The notes: a model not told the origin generated them from the sequence alone. Counted from the first letter of the stretch, positions 18,646 to 28,609 are shown. The stretch is 64,000 nucleotides of DNA from Roseovarius sp. (GCA_027493545.1 JAOSKR010000001.1:400001-464000), one strand, 5' to 3'. Program-made: numbers and translations.

Positions 18646-18821
18646 GGCTGGGCTCCTGTTCGAAGTTGACGGACCTCGGACCTGTTATCCGCCGCAGCGC
18701 CGCTTTGCAAAGCCCGCGCAATCGTGGGTACGGGCCCCTTCGGACGGGTCAGTCGCGCATTGCCGGCACGGGGGGGCGGTGTTATCTGCCTCCCGACGCC
18801 GCAATTGGAAGGAGCCGCCGC

Positions 18822-20214
18822 ATGGCAAAGGATTATCTGGTCAGGGATATCGGCCCGGCCGATTACGGCCGCAAGGAACTCGACATTGCCGAGACCGAGA
18901 TGCCGGGCCTGATGGCCCTGCGCGAGGAATACGGCGAGTCGAAACCGCTGGAGGGCGCGCGCATCGCCGGGTCGCTGCACATGACGGTGCAGACCGGGGT
19001 GCTGATCGAGACGCTGCTGGCGCTCGGCGCCAGCGTGCGCTGGGCCTCGTGTAACATCTTTTCCACCCAGGACCATGCCGCCGCTGCCATCGCTGCCACC
19101 GGCACGCCGGTTTTCGCGGTCAAGGGCGAGACGCTGGCGGAATACTGGGACTATTGCGATCGCATCTTCCAGTTCGAGGAGGGCGGCGCCAACATGATCC
19201 TCGACGATGGCGGGGACGCGACGCTTTACATCCTCATGGGGGCGCGGGTCGAAGAGGGAGAGACCGACCTCATCCAGACCCCGCAAAGCGAGGAGGAAGA
19301 GGCGCTCTTTGCCCAGATCCGAAAGCGGATCGAGGCCAGCCCCGGCTGGTTCACGCGCCAGCGCCACATGATCCGCGGCGTCTCGGAGGAAACCACCACC
19401 GGGGTGCATCGCCTCTACAAGATGATGGAGAAGGGGCACCTGCCGTTTCCGGCCTTCAACGTCAACGATTCCCGTCACCAAGTCGAAATTCGACAACAAG
19501 TACGGCTGCAAGGAAAGCCTGGTCGATGGCATCCGCCGCGCGACCGACACGATGATGGCCGGCAAGGTCGCGGTGGTCTGCGGCTATGGCGATGTCGGCA
19601 AGGGGTCGGCGGCCAGCCTGCAAGGCGCCGGCGCGCGGGTGAAGGTGACCGAGGCCGATCCGATCTGCGCGCTGCAGGCGGCGATGGACGGCTTCGAGGT
19701 GGTGCGGCTGGAAGACGCGCTCGATGCCGATATCTTCGTCAGCGCCACCGGGAACCGCGACGTCATCCGCATCGAGCACATGCGCGAGATGAAGGACATG
19801 GCGATCGTCGGCAATATCGGCCATTTCGACAACGAAATCCAGGTCGCCGAGCTCAAGAACCACAAATGGACCAACATCAAGGACCAGGTGGACATGATCG
19901 AGATGCCCTCGGGCAATCGCATCATTCTGCTGTCGGAAGGGCGGCTCCTGAATCTCGGCAACGCCACCGGGCACCCGAGCTTCGTGATGAGCGCGTCCTT
20001 CACCAACCAGGTGCTGGCGCAGATCGAGCTCTGGACCAGGGGAAGCGAGTATGAAAACCGCGTCTACATCCTGCCCAAGGCGCTGGACGAAAAGGTCGCG
20101 CGGCTGCATCTCGGGCGTATCGGCGTCCATCTGACCGAACTGACCCCGGAGCAGGCCGATTATATCGGGGTCAGCCCGGAGGGGCCCTTCAAGCCTGAGC
20201 ATTACCGCTATTGA
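18822..20214 (+). CDS. ahcY: S-adenosylhomocysteine hydrolase, one frameshift
   Basis: Splits S-adenosylhomocysteine to adenosine and homocysteine in the methylation cycle. About 463 residues after correction. [15 protein letters not shown] and [17 protein letters not shown] form the substrate domain. The NAD-binding motif is [13 protein letters not shown]. The C-terminus [21 protein letters not shown] is diagnostic. One extra C in the CCC run at 19471-19473 breaks the frame after FNVNDS; the next frame resumes [19 protein letters not shown]. The ATG at 18822 has GGAAGGA upstream. A strong hairpin (20225-20252) follows the stop. The 176-bp upstream gap shows no SAH riboswitch that I can recognise. 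Confidence 0.94.
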
Positions 20215-20224
20215 TTGCCCCGAT

Positions 20225-20252
20225 GCCCCGCCCGCGGCGGCGCGGGCGGGGC
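20225..20252 (+). terminator. strong hairpin behind ahcY
   Basis: A perfect 12-bp stem with arms GCCCCGCCCGCG / CGCGGGCGGGGC and a GCGG loop, ten bases behind the ahcY stop. An AATAACC rather than a T tract follows. Confidence 0.7.
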
Positions 20253-20357
20253 AATAACCGCTTTGAACGGGCGGTACTTGGCGTTACCTTTGCCTCAGTC
20301 CGAAAGCGGGCGAATGCAGCATGACCCGCAGGTATCGGGATAACAGGGAGGTTTTTC

Positions 20358-20699
20358 ATGGGACGTCGTGATGATCTGATCGCAACCTACGCCGACGATC
20401 TGCGCAACAAGTGCGGGATGGAGCCGGACATGGACCTCTTGCGCAAGGTGACCATCGGCTGCGGCCCGGCGATCTACGACGCCGACGCCTCGACGGTGGC
20501 GGCGGGGCAGGAACACGAGCTGGAAACCGTCAAGACCAACTTCCTGATCAAGAAGCTCGGCATTGCCGACGGCCCGCATCTGATGGATGCGATCAACCAG
20601 GTCATCGACACCTATGGCCGCTCCGAGCGCAACAAGTACCGCGCCGTGGTCTATTACATGCTGACCAAGCGGTTCGGCCGGGAATCGGTCTACCGCTAG
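20358..20699 (+). CDS. DUF2853-family small protein
   Basis: 113 residues, soluble, mostly helical and acidic; starts MGRRDDLIATYADDLRNKCG and ends MLTKRFGRESVYR. This matches the DUF2853 family of small proteins common in alphaproteobacteria and Bacteroidetes, whose function is unknown. A GGGAGG site precedes the ATG. It is a single-gene unit between ahcY and a convergent nuclease-like gene. Family assignment is from the remembered profile. Confidence 0.75.
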   Translation: MGRRDDLIATYADDLRNKCGMEPDMDLLRKVTIGCGPAIYDADASTVAAGQEHELETVKTNFLIKKLGIADGPHLMDAINQVIDTYGRSERNKYRAVVYYMLTKRFGRESVYR

Positions 20700-20710
20700 G
20701 CTGATCCGCG

Positions 20711-21229
20711 TCAGCGCCAGCTGCGGCACACGCCCCCGTTGATCAGCACCGCGCCGATGTCGCGCCCGTCGGCCAGCGCGCAGCGGCCGACTTCGCGGCC
20801 GTGGGATCGCCGGCCGGTCAGCCGGCAGTCGAGCGGGCCGGCGCGCGTCAGCTGCGCCATCGCCTCGCTGGCCCTCTGCCCGGCCGGGGTGTCCGGTTCG
20901 GCGCAATCGAGATTGCCGATGCGCACCGGCACGCCGCGCACCTCGACGGTATCGCCGTCGCGTACATGGGTGACCGGGCCGACAAGCCGCTTGCCGGCGA
21001 GCGCCGCGCCCTCCGCGCGCGTGACCGGGCGCAGCCCGCCCCGGGCGCCGCCGCCGTGGAGCCCCTCCGGGCGTTCGAGGCGGACCGATGCGGTGCGGTC
21101 CGGCGGCCGGTAGAGCGCATCGACATAAGGCAACGCCACCAGCGCCAGCCCGACCAGCAGCGCCGAGCGGATCGAGGACACCACGCGTCCGATGAGGGAA
21201 TGGCGGCCGGGTCTGAGCAGAAACAGCAT
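20711..21229 (-). CDS. thermonuclease-like (SNase-fold) protein with N-terminal anchor
   Basis: 172 residues. An N-terminal hydrophobic segment (ALLVGLALVALPYVDALY) follows a basic stretch, so the protein is exported or anchored. The OB-fold core VGPVTHVRDGDTVEVRGVPVRIGNLDCAEPDTPAG follows the staphylococcal-nuclease pattern (V-DGDT, VRIxxxDCPE). The end, RDIGAVLINGGVCRSWR, is shorter than in true nucleases and the catalytic arginine pair is only partly recognisable, so activity is uncertain. It ends 12 bases from the DUF2853 stop (convergent). The ATG at 21229 was chosen because the open frame upstream reads into the tRNA gene. Confidence 0.7.
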   Translation of the reverse strand: MLFLLRPGRHSLIGRVVSSIRSALLVGLALVALPYVDALYRPPDRTASVRLERPEGLHGGGARGGLRPVTRAEGAALAGKRLVGPVTHVRDGDTVEVRGVPVRIGNLDCAEPDTPAGQRASEAMAQLTRAGPLDCRLTGRRSHGREVGRCALADGRDIGAVLINGGVCRSWR

Positions 21230-21323
21230 GATGCCGGAGGCTAGTGGCTCACTTCGACGGAAATATGGCCCGGCGCAGGCGGTGCGGCGGCAGTCCGGGT
21301 TGCGCGTGCGCGGGGCGGGGGGT

Positions 21324-21398
21324 GGTGCCGGTGAAGGGACTCGAACCCCCGACCCCATCATTACGAATGACGTGCTCTACCAGCTGAGCTACACCGGC
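21324..21398 (-). tRNA. tRNA-Thr (anticodon CGT)
   Basis: The minus strand folds as a cloverleaf: acceptor GCCGGTG pairing with CACCGGC, D-arm GCTCAGCTGGTAGAGC, anticodon loop TTCGTAA (anticodon CGT, reading ACG), TψC arm with GGTTCGAGTCC, discriminator A and an encoded CCA. The anticodon stem has one G-U pair. Confidence 0.95.
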
Positions 21399-21444
21399 CC
21401 TGATGTCGCGGCGCTATAGCACCCGGTCGGGGGTGGGGAAAGAC

Positions 21445-22959
21445 CTATTTTCGATCTTCTTCGGGGGGTTCCGCCGGGGTCTCGGCGACCAGTTCGGCGT
21501 CGGCAACCGCGGGGTCGGGGGTGTCCCGGGCGGCCTCATCGGTCGCGGTATCGCCGTTTTACCGGGCGCGCGGGCGTCCTCGATCGCGCCGACGATCAGC
21601 GGCAGCATCTCGACGCCGGTGGCGCTCGCGGTCGCGCTGGCGGGCGGGCGCGCCAGCTCAGCGTGTCGAAGGCGTGGCAGTTCTCGCAGGTTGGCACCCA
21701 TTCGGCGTGGATGTGGTGGCACTTGTCGCACACCCATTGCGGCCCCCGGGGCGCGGCCAGAGCGCGCGCCAGCCAGCCCTTGACCACCGCGTCGGGCGCG
21801 CCCTCGCCGCGCTCGATGGCGGCCATGATCGTCAGCACGCGGGCGTCGGGGTCTTCCTCGACGAGGTTGCCCAGGGCGCGGCGGGCTTCGGGGAAGTCCT
21901 CGGCCGCGATTTCGAGCTCGGCGGCGACGAGCCGCGTCTCGCGATGGTCGGGATGGGCGCCGAACAGCCTGCTGAAGCGTCTCAGGCGGTCCTGCGGGCT
22001 CTCGTCGGGTTCGATCTCGGCGAAGGCGGCGGCAAGGTCGGGATGCGGCTGTGCGGCCCAGGCCTTGCGGATGATCCGGGTGGCGTGACGCTTGGAGCCC
22101 TTGCGCAGGGAGGCTCGTGCCGCCATCGCCGCCGCCGGCACCAGATCGGGCGACAGGCGATTGGCCTCGATCGCCTGTTCGCGGGCCTCGATGTCCTTGC
22201 CCTCGTCGAGGATGTCGCGGGCCTCGGTCAGCGCCAGCACCGCATCCCGGCGCTTGTGCACGTCACGCGGCAGGGCGCCGTATCTGAGCTGGGCGCGCAG
22301 GGTGTCGCGGGCGCCCGACCAGTCGCCGGTCTCGGCCTGAAGCTGCAGGAGCGTATCCTGCACCTCCCTGGTGGCGGGGCTTCAGGGCAAAGGCGGTCTG
22401 CGCCAGCCTGAGCGCGGTTTCGGTGTCGCCCTCGGCGAGCTTTTGCCGCAGGATGCCGCGCACGCCGACGAAACGGGTCTTTTCGTTGGCCAGAAGGCGC
22501 TTGTAGACCTCCTCGGCCTTCTTGCGGTCGCCGGCCATCTCGGCGGCCTGCGCCGTCAGCAGGTTGGTCAGCGCCGGCTTTTGCAGATAGCGCTCGGCGC
22601 GGCTGGCCCTGGCCATCGCCACCTGCCCCTCGCCCGAGGCCAGCGCCATCATCCCCTCGGACAGCGCGCGATAGCCCCTTTTCCTGCCGGCTGCGGTCGA
22701 AATAGCGCGAGATCGCGGTCTCGTCGCCGTTGATGAAGCGCAGCACCGCGACGAGCAGCGTGACGAGCTTCAGCAGCAGCCAGACCGCCAGCACCAGCAG
22801 AATGAGGGCGATGACGGCGGTGAGCGGGGTGAGGTTGAATTCCTGCCCGGCCATGACGATGCGCACGCCGCCATCGAGTTCGAGCAGATAGATCGCGGCA
22901 AAGCTCGCCGCGGCGACGAGGCCAATGAAGACCGCGATCTTGATGATGGACCAAAGCAT
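21445..22959 (-). CDS. hemY: HemY-like TPR membrane protein, four frameshifts
   Basis: Inner-membrane protein of the HemY family (TPR repeats), named from its position in heme operons; exact role unclear. The N-terminus MLWSIIKIAVFIGLVAAASF and a second helix form the membrane anchor. TPR-like helices include LLTAQAAEMAGDRKKAEEVYKRLL. The C-terminal part has two CxxC pairs (WVCDKCHHIHAEWVPTCENC) that look like a zinc ribbon. Frame breaks are at 22675-22678 (extra G in coding), 22366-22368 (extra G), about 21645 (C short) and about 21567 (A short). The corrected tail reads VADAELVAETPAEPPEEDRK, with a stop at 21445. It lies downstream of the mitofilin-like gene and hemD on the same strand. Confidence 0.85.
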
Positions 22960-22976
22960 GGGCGCCCTTTCCGGGG

Positions 22977-24259
22977 TCAGTTCAGCTCTTCGCTCAGTTT
23001 CTGGGCGGCCGCAATGACATCGAGCCGGGCCCGAACGTCCGTTGTCCAGTCCGAGAGCTCGGTGCGGGCGATCTGCGGCAGGGCGTCGATTTCGGCCAGC
23101 GCGTCGGTCAGGCGGCCCTCGCGCGTTGCCGCCTCGGCGCGCGACAGGATCGCGTCGGGGTCGTCGCCCGCGCGCGGCTCGAGCGAGCGGACGCCCAGGA
23201 CGTTGCGCAAAAACGCGGTGGCACCGCCGGTCTCTCCGGTCTCGACGGCAGCGGCGCGAGCAGCGGCCAGCGCGGCGCGGGCGGCATCGGGGAAACGGGC
23301 CTGAAGATCGGAGAGCGTGGCGATGCCGCCCGGGGCGCTCCGGGCCAGGATGTCGGGTACGCTGGCGCCCGCGGATCGCAGATCGGCCAGCGCGTCCGCG
23401 TACCCGCCGCCGGTGTCGAGCGCGGTCAGCACCCGCGACAGCGCCGCCCGGCGCATGGTCGTCTGCGCGGTTTCCTGTGCGCTCGATTCCATCGCCCTTG
23501 CGTCCTCGGTCATTGCCGCGATCTCGGCGCGCTGGTCGGCCATCGCCTGCTGCAGCTTCTTCAGTTCGGCATCGAAGGCGGCGACGGCGGCGGCGGAGGC
23601 GCCTTCGGTCAGCGACCGTTCGGCCAGCGTCCCGACCCGGCCGGCGAGATCGTCGAGGCGGTCCTCGGCGGCGGCGACACGGGCGGTGAGCCCATCCAGG
23701 GCGTCGCGCAGCCGGGCCTGCCCGGCCTCCAGCCCCGAGAGGTCGGGGGTTTCAGTGGCAGCCAGCCGTTCCGACAGGGTATCGAGACGATCGGACTGGG
23801 CCTGCAGCCCCTGCGAGGTCTCGGCCCTGAGCGTCTCGATGTCGGCGGCGGTCGGCAGGAGGCCGCCGGTGGCGGTAATAGCCCGCGCCGAGCCCGATCG
23901 CCCCGGCCAGGACCCCGCCCAGCAAGAGCGGTACGAACCCGCCCTTTCGGATCACCACCTGCCCGGCGGTGACGGGGGCGGTGCGGCCTGCATCCGGGGG
24001 TGTCGTCGTCGCTGGCGGGTTCGGCCGCGTCGGCGCCCGCCTCTTCGGGGTCGGCTGTCGGCGCAGCGTCGGCAGTTTCGGCATCGGTGCTCTCGCCCCC
24101 GTTCGTGGCAGCCTCGGCCTCGGTGCGATCACCCTCACTGGCGGCGGATTTGTCGGTTTCCGGCGTATCGACCTCTGCCGGCCCGTTGTCGTCGGTCACG
24201 GCTTCGGCCGGTTCGCGGCCCTTCGAAGACGGTTTCGCTGACGTCGTTTTCTTCGCCAA
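22977..24259 (-). CDS. mitofilin-family membrane protein, two frameshifts
   Basis: About 428 residues: an acidic low-complexity N-terminus (about 90 residues rich in A, D, E, T), one membrane helix (FVPLLLGGVLAGAIGLGAGYY), a long coiled coil (ETLRAETSQGLQAQSDRLDT onward) and a C-terminal helical domain ending AAQKLSEELN. This is the bacterial mitofilin/Mic60-like protein encoded between hemD and hemY in alphaproteobacteria; it shapes the inner membrane. Frame breaks are at about 23995 (one C extra in a C run) and about 23875 (one C extra). The starting ATG at 24259 follows hemD by 47 bp. Confidence 0.85.
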
Positions 24260-24306
24260 TTTACTGACCTTTTTGGAGCCGCCCGCGCGCTGCGTACCGG
24301 CCGAGC

Positions 24307-25041
24307 TTACTTGGACCGGGGATCAGTCTCAACCCGCTTGACTTGCGACGCAAGGGCTTCGATCGCGGTCAGCATCGCCTCGGCATCGGGCGCGCGGGCG
24401 ATGACCAGGGCTTCCGCCCGGCCCGGCGGCACCCGGGCGGCGGCATTGCGGCTGATCGCGGCGACATGGAGCGGGGCGCCGGGCGGTGCGGCCTCGAAAA
24501 AGAGCGCCGCACTGCGCGGCGAAAAGAGCGGGACGATCACGGGCGCGGTGCCCGCAAGCAGCGATTCGGCCTCCGCTCCGAGCGGCTGCGGATGCTGGCG
24601 GTAGACCACCGTTTCGGCGACGTCGAAGCCGGCGCCGGCAAGCGAGGCGGCAAGATCGGCGGCAACGTGTTCGCCGCGCAGGTAGTGGACGGGCTCCGGC
24701 GGCCGGTCGGCAAGGAGGCGTGCGAGCAGTCTGCGGGCGTCGCCGCCGCCATCGACCGCCTCAAACCCGGCCGCGCGGGCGGCCGCCGCGGTGGTGGCGC
24801 CGACGCAGTAGCAGACCGGCCGGCAGGTCGCCGGCAAGTGGCGGAGCGTCGCGGCGGCGTGGACCGAGGTCAGCACCAGCGTGCCGGCGCCCGCGAGGTC
24901 GGGCAGGGCATCGGTCAGCGGCTCGATCCGCATCACCGGCGCGATCACGATCCGCAGGCTCGCGCCCAGCCCTGCGCGCACCGCCGCAGCGAAATCGCTG
25001 GCCGCGGGTTCGGGCCGGGTGATCAGGATCGAAAGCGCCAT
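24307..25041 (-). CDS. hemD: uroporphyrinogen-III synthase
   Basis: Closes and inverts ring D of hydroxymethylbilane in tetrapyrrole synthesis. 244 residues. The N-terminus [19 protein letters not shown] and the loop [14 protein letters not shown] are family-typical, as is the later [17 protein letters not shown]. Sequence conservation in HemD is always low, but the length and these landmarks fit. An upstream GTG (25050) is a possible alternative start; the ATG at 25041 is preferred. It is divergent from tsaD across 70 bp and first of the hemD-mitofilin-hemY unit. Confidence 0.9.
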   Translation of the reverse strand: MALSILITRPEPAASDFAAAVRAGLGASLRIVIAPVMRIEPLTDALPDLAGAGTLVLTSVHAAATLRHLPATCRPVCYCVGATTAAAARAAGFEAVDGGGDARRLLARLLADRPPEPVHYLRGEHVAADLAASLAGAGFDVAETVVYRQHPQPLGAEAESLLAGTAPVIVPLFSPRSAALFFEAAPPGAPLHVAAISRNAAARVPPGRAEALVIARAPDAEAMLTAIEALASQVKRVETDPRSK

Positions 25042-25111
25042 CGCCGCCACAGTTGTTTGTGTTCCCCCGCGGTGTTACCTGCCAAGGGACGAAGGCGCAA
25101 CGGATGGCGCG

Positions 25112-26212
25112 ATGACCAGACCGCTGACAGTGCTGGGGCTCGAGAGCAGCTGCGACGATACCGCCGCGGCGGTGGTGCGCATGGCGCGGCCGGGCCAGGC
25201 CGAAGTGCTGTCGTCGGTGGTCTACGGGCAGGGCGCGCTCCACGCCGCCTTTGGCGGGGTGGTGCCCGAGATCGCCGCCCGCGCGCACGCCGAAAAGCTC
25301 GACCACGCGGTGCGCGAGGTGCTGGCGCAGGCGGGTCTGGGGCTTGACGACCTCGACGCCATCGCCGTGACGGCGGGGGCCGGGGCTGATTGGCGGGGTG
25401 CTGGCGGGGGGTGATGTGCGCCAAGGGGCTGGCCGCCGGGACCGGGCTGCCGCTCATCGGGGTCAATCACCTCGCCGGCCACGCGCTGACCCCGCGGCTG
25501 ACTGATGGCGTTGCCTATCCCTATCTGATGCTGCTGGTCTCTGGCGGGCACTGCCAGCTTTTGCAGGTGCGCGGACCCGACGATTTCACCCGCTTGGGCG
25601 GCACCATCGACGACGCGCCGGGCGAGGCGTTCGACAAGGTGGCGCGGCTCCTGGGCCTGCCCCAGCCCGGCGGGCCGGAGGTCGAGCGCGCGGCGCTGGC
25701 GGGAGACGCGGAACGCTTCGGCTTTCCGCGCCCGCTGCTCGACCGGCCGGGGTGCGACATGTCCTTTTCCGGGCTCAAGACCGCGGTGCTGCGCGCGCGC
25801 GACCGCATCGTTGCGGAAAAGGGCGGCCTGACCCGTGCCGACCGTGCTGATCTCTGCGCCGGGTTTCAGGCCGCGGTGGCCGACGTGCTGGTCGAAAAAG
25901 ACCCGCCGGGCGCTCGCGATCCATTCAGGCGACACGCCCGCCCGCCCGGTGCTGGCGGTGGCCGGCGGGGTGGCGGCAAACACCGCGATTCGGGCCGGGT
26001 TAGAGACTGTTTCAGCCGAATTCGGTGCCGCCTTCGTGGCCCCGCCGCTGGCGCTTTGCACCGACAACGCGGCGATGATCGCCTATGCGGGCGCCGAGCT
26101 CTTTGCCGCCGGTCGGCGCGACGACATGACGCTGACCGCCCGGCCGCGCTGGCCGCTTGATGCCGGCCAGGCGGCGCTTCTGGGTGGCGGCCGCAAGGGG
26201 GCCAAGGCATGA
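25112..26212 (+). CDS. tsaD: TsaD, tRNA t6A transferase, three frameshifts
   Basis: Essential enzyme transferring threonylcarbamoyl to A37 of tRNAs. The metal site (HAEKLDHA, and later the VNHLAGHAL histidines) and [13 protein letters not shown] are typical, as is [12 protein letters not shown] near the end. Three breaks are all in homopolymers. An extra G near 25375-25379 is followed about 30 bases later by another (25405-25411); the intended stretch reads [20 protein letters not shown]. An extra A at about 25897-25901 hides [14 protein letters not shown]. An essential gene with three breaks strongly supports sequence error. The TGA overlaps the gpsA ATG. Confidence 0.92.
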
Positions 26213-27171
26213 TCCGGGTGATGGGCGCGGGCGCCTTCGGCACGGCGCTGGCAGTGGCGCTGGCGGAGCGCGGGGAGGTCACGCTCTGGGCGCGCGATGC
26301 GGGCCATGCCGCCGAGATAGGGCGCGTGAGGCAAAACGAAAAACGCCTGCCGGGGATCGCGCTCCCGGACGCGGTGACGGTGGTCTCGGGGGCGGTGGTG
26401 CCGGGCGCGGCGCGGGCGACGCTGCTGGCGGTTCCGACGCAGACGCTGCGGGGGTTTTGCGAGGCACACGGCGCGGCCCTTGCCGCCGGCGGGCCGCTGG
26501 TACTTTGCTGCAAGGGGGTGGAACTGGCGACCGGCCTGCGCCCCAGCCAGGTCGTCGCCGAGGTGATGCCGGGGGTGACCGTGGCGGTGCTGACCGGGCC
26601 GTCCTTTGCCCACGACATCGCCCGCGGCCTGCCCACCGCGCTGACGCTGGCCTGCGCCGACGCGGTGGTGGCCGAGCGGTTGCAGGCAGGGCTCTCGACC
26701 GCGGGTCTGCGGCTCTATCGCAGCGCGGATGTGATCGGTGCCGAGCTGGGCGGCGCGCTCAAGAACGTCATTGCCATTGCCAGCGGCGCGGCGATCGGCG
26801 CCGGGCTGGGCGACAGCGCCCGTGCCGCGCTGATGACCCGCGGCTTTGCCGAGATGGTCCGCGCGGCAGAGGCGATGGGCGCCTCGCGCGACACGCTGTC
26901 GGGGCTGTCGGGGTTTGGCGATCTGGTGCTGACCTGCACATCCGAGCAGTCCCGAAACTATCGTTTCGGCCTGTGTTTGGGTCGAAACGAGCCGTTTGAT
27001 CCGGGCGTCACCGTCGAGGGCGCCGCCACCGCGCAGGCGGTCTGCGACCTGGCCGCGCGCGAGGGGCTCGACCTGCCGATCACGCGGGCGGTGACGATGC
27101 TGGTTGCCGGCCGATTGCAGGTGGCGCAGGCGATGGATATGCTGCTGAAAAGACCGCTGAAGGAAGAATGA
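26209..27171 (+). CDS. gpsA: glycerol-3-phosphate dehydrogenase [NAD(P)+]
   Basis: Makes sn-glycerol-3-phosphate for phospholipid synthesis. 320 residues, full length. The dinucleotide fold is [16 protein letters not shown] (GxGxxG at residues 6-11). [16 protein letters not shown] and the catalytic lysine in [15 protein letters not shown] are intact, as is [17 protein letters not shown]. Translation is probably coupled to tsaD through the ATGA overlap. yciI starts immediately after the stop. Confidence 0.96.
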   Translation: MIRVMGAGAFGTALAVALAERGEVTLWARDAGHAAEIGRVRQNEKRLPGIALPDAVTVVSGAVVPGAARATLLAVPTQTLRGFCEAHGAALAAGGPLVLCCKGVELATGLRPSQVVAEVMPGVTVAVLTGPSFAHDIARGLPTALTLACADAVVAERLQAGLSTAGLRLYRSADVIGAELGGALKNVIAIASGAAIGAGLGDSARAALMTRGFAEMVRAAEAMGASRDTLSGLSGFGDLVLTCTSEQSRNYRFGLCLGRNEPFDPGVTVEGAATAQAVCDLAAREGLDLPITRAVTMLVAGRLQVAQAMDMLLKRPLKEE

Positions 27172-27441
27172 ATGCTCGTCGCCCTTATCGCCCGTGACAA
27201 GCCCGGCGCGTTGCAGACCCGCCTTGATAATCGCGCGGCGCACCTCGCCTATATCGAGGAGACCGGCGTTGTCGCCCAGGCCGGTCCGCTGCTGGATGAG
27301 GACGGCGCGATGTGCGGCTCGCTCGTCATCCTCGACGTCGCCGGCATGGCGGCGGCGCGGGACTGGGCGGCGGCCGATCCTTACGCCCGGGCCGGGCTCT
27401 TTGCCTCGGTCGATCTCATCGAGTGGAAGAAGGTGATCTGA
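27172..27441 (+). CDS. YciI-family small protein
   Basis: 89 residues of the YciI fold (ferredoxin-like): MLVALIARDKPGALQTRLDN, then RAAHLAYIEETG with the conserved His-Tyr patch and AADPYARAGLFASVDLIEWKKV. Biochemical role is undefined for most members. It is abutted by gpsA upstream (0 bp) and the EVE gene downstream (3 bp), so it is one operon. Confidence 0.88.
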   Translation: MLVALIARDKPGALQTRLDNRAAHLAYIEETGVVAQAGPLLDEDGAMCGSLVILDVAGMAAARDWAAADPYARAGLFASVDLIEWKKVI

Positions 27442-27444
27442 GCG

Positions 27445-27870
27445 ATGCGCTATTGGCTCTTCAAGTCGGAACCCTCGGCCTGGAGCTGGGACGACCAGCT
27501 GGCAAAGGGCGCGGCGGGCGAGGAATGGGACGGCGTGCGCAACTACCAGGCGCGCAATTTCATGCGCGAGATGAAAGTGGGCGATCTGGGGTTCTTCTAT
27601 CACAGCCAGACCGAAAAGGCGGTGGTCGGAACCGTCGAGGTGATCGCCGAGGCCCACCCCGACAGCACCACCGACGACCCGCGCTGGGAATGCGTCGACA
27701 TCAGGGCGGTGGAAACCGCTCCGACGCCGGTGACGCTGGCGACGATCAAGGCCGATCCGCGCCTGTCGGAGATGGTTCTGGTGCGCAATTCGCGGCTCTC
27801 GGTGCAGCCTGTCACCGAAGACGAGTGGCGCATCGTCTGCGGCCTCGCCGGGCTTTCCGCGACCAGATGA
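27445..27870 (+). CDS. EVE-domain protein
   Basis: 141 residues: a complete EVE domain (PUA-like fold) starting MRYWLFKSEPSAWSWDDQ, with WDGVRNYQARNFMREMKVGD and FFYHSQTEKAVVGTVEVI. EVE/YTH-type pockets bind modified bases in DNA or RNA; eukaryotic relatives are Thymocyte nuclear protein 1. It is the last gene of the tsaD-gpsA-yciI-EVE run. It ends about 70 bp before the DGC-domain gene. Confidence 0.92.
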   Translation: MRYWLFKSEPSAWSWDDQLAKGAAGEEWDGVRNYQARNFMREMKVGDLGFFYHSQTEKAVVGTVEVIAEAHPDSTTDDPRWECVDIRAVETAPTPVTLATIKADPRLSEMVLVRNSRLSVQPVTEDEWRIVCGLAGLSATR

Positions 27871-27942
27871 CGCCCGCCCGTTCGTCGCCATGGCGGGCAC
27901 GCCCCGCGGCGCCATGCCCTGACGGTCTGGAGGATGAGAGCG

Positions 27943-28335
27943 ATGACGACAAAACCCGATGATACGCTGCCCCTCGTCTATTCCTGTTCGGGCTGTTCGA
28001 GCGCGGCGCAGATGGCCAACGATCTGGCGCTGAGGCTTGATCGCGCCGGGCTGGCCGAGATGTCGTGCATCGCCGGGGTTGGCGGCGACGTCAAGCCGCT
28101 GGTGCGTACCGCGCGCTCGGGCCGGCCTATCCCGGCGCTCGATGGCTGCCGGCTGAACTGCGTCAAATCCTGCCCGGCACGGCACGGGGTCGAACCGGCG
28201 CGGCATGTCATGCTGGCCGATCACGGGGTGCGCAAGACGCTGCACACCGATTATGACCGCGATGAGGCCGACCGCGTGTACCTGGATCTGGCGCTCGACC
28301 TGGCAGCGCGGCCGCTGATGGCGGATACGGATTGA
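27943..28335 (+). CDS. DGC-domain putative zinc-binding protein
   Basis: 130 residues with cysteines in YSCSGCSSAAQMAND, a CIAGVGGD loop and the name-giving DGCRLNCVKSC block (more often DGCPLNC). This is the DGC family of small Cys-rich proteins, proposed to bind zinc; no function is established. The ATG at 27943 is eight bases behind a GGAGG; a closer upstream ATG at 27934 touches the GGAGG and is less likely. It is the last housekeeping gene before the flagellar island. Confidence 0.8.
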   Translation: MTTKPDDTLPLVYSCSGCSSAAQMANDLALRLDRAGLAEMSCIAGVGGDVKPLVRTARSGRPIPALDGCRLNCVKSCPARHGVEPARHVMLADHGVRKTLHTDYDRDEADRVYLDLALDLAARPLMADTD

Positions 28336-28360
28336 AGATGGCACAGGTGTAACGACGTCG

Positions 28361-28396
28361 ACGGAGGATGCCGGACCGACGACCGGCACCCTCCGT
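28361..28396. terminator. hairpin at the housekeeping/flagellar boundary; 28336-28609 holds no gene
   Basis: Arms ACGGAGGATGCCGG and CCGGCACCCTCCGT (13 of 14 pair) around an 8-base loop, 25 bases after the DGC-gene stop; no T tract follows. The rest of the 274-bp gap shows two CACGTG hexamers, an AT-richer stretch and, near its end, the motB promoter region with TTGACA (28559-28564) and a CtrA-like box. I see no open reading frame of note. Confidence 0.55.
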
Positions 28397-28567
28397 TCCC
28401 CACGTGCTCCCTGCACACCACACGTGAAACTGAAATGAGGTTGCGGCCGTCCTGGCCCTTGCTGTCATCCTAGATCATCGGGGCGCCGCGGCCAAACCCT
28501 CAGTGCCGACAATCCACATCAAATCGGACCGATCGCCGCCCGGGCGCGATAGTGACAAGTTGACATG

Positions 28568-28582
28568 TTAAGCGGACGCTAA
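28568..28582. promoter_or_regulatory. CtrA-like box upstream of motB
   Basis: TTAA-GCGGACG-CTAA matches TTAA-N7-TTAA at 7 of 8 positions. It also forms a near-palindrome with its flanks (ATGTTA...TAACAT). It overlaps a TTGACA (28559-28564) that would serve as a -35, and lies 27 bp before the motB start. Confidence 0.55.
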
Positions 28583-28609
28583 CATCCGCCATGCTACCCC
28601 GGTTCTCGG

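Noticed and set aside
18646-18821. SAH or SAM/SAH riboswitch before ahcY
   Set aside because: I could not place the conserved core of either class; only a covariance-model search would settle it.
25370-25910. Programmed ribosomal frameshifting in tsaD, flhA, hemY and others
   Set aside because: Too many sites, both directions, no slippery-heptamer plus structure pattern, and housekeeping genes are involved; homopolymer errors explain them.
26952-26969. Perfect hairpin CCGAAAC-TATC-GTTTCGG inside gpsA
   Set aside because: Lies within the conserved [10 protein letters not shown] coding region; no regulatory context.
26083-28416. 777-codon open frame antisense to gpsA-yciI-EVE
   Set aside because: Long antisense frames are normal in DNA of this GC content; the proteins on the other strand are clearly real.
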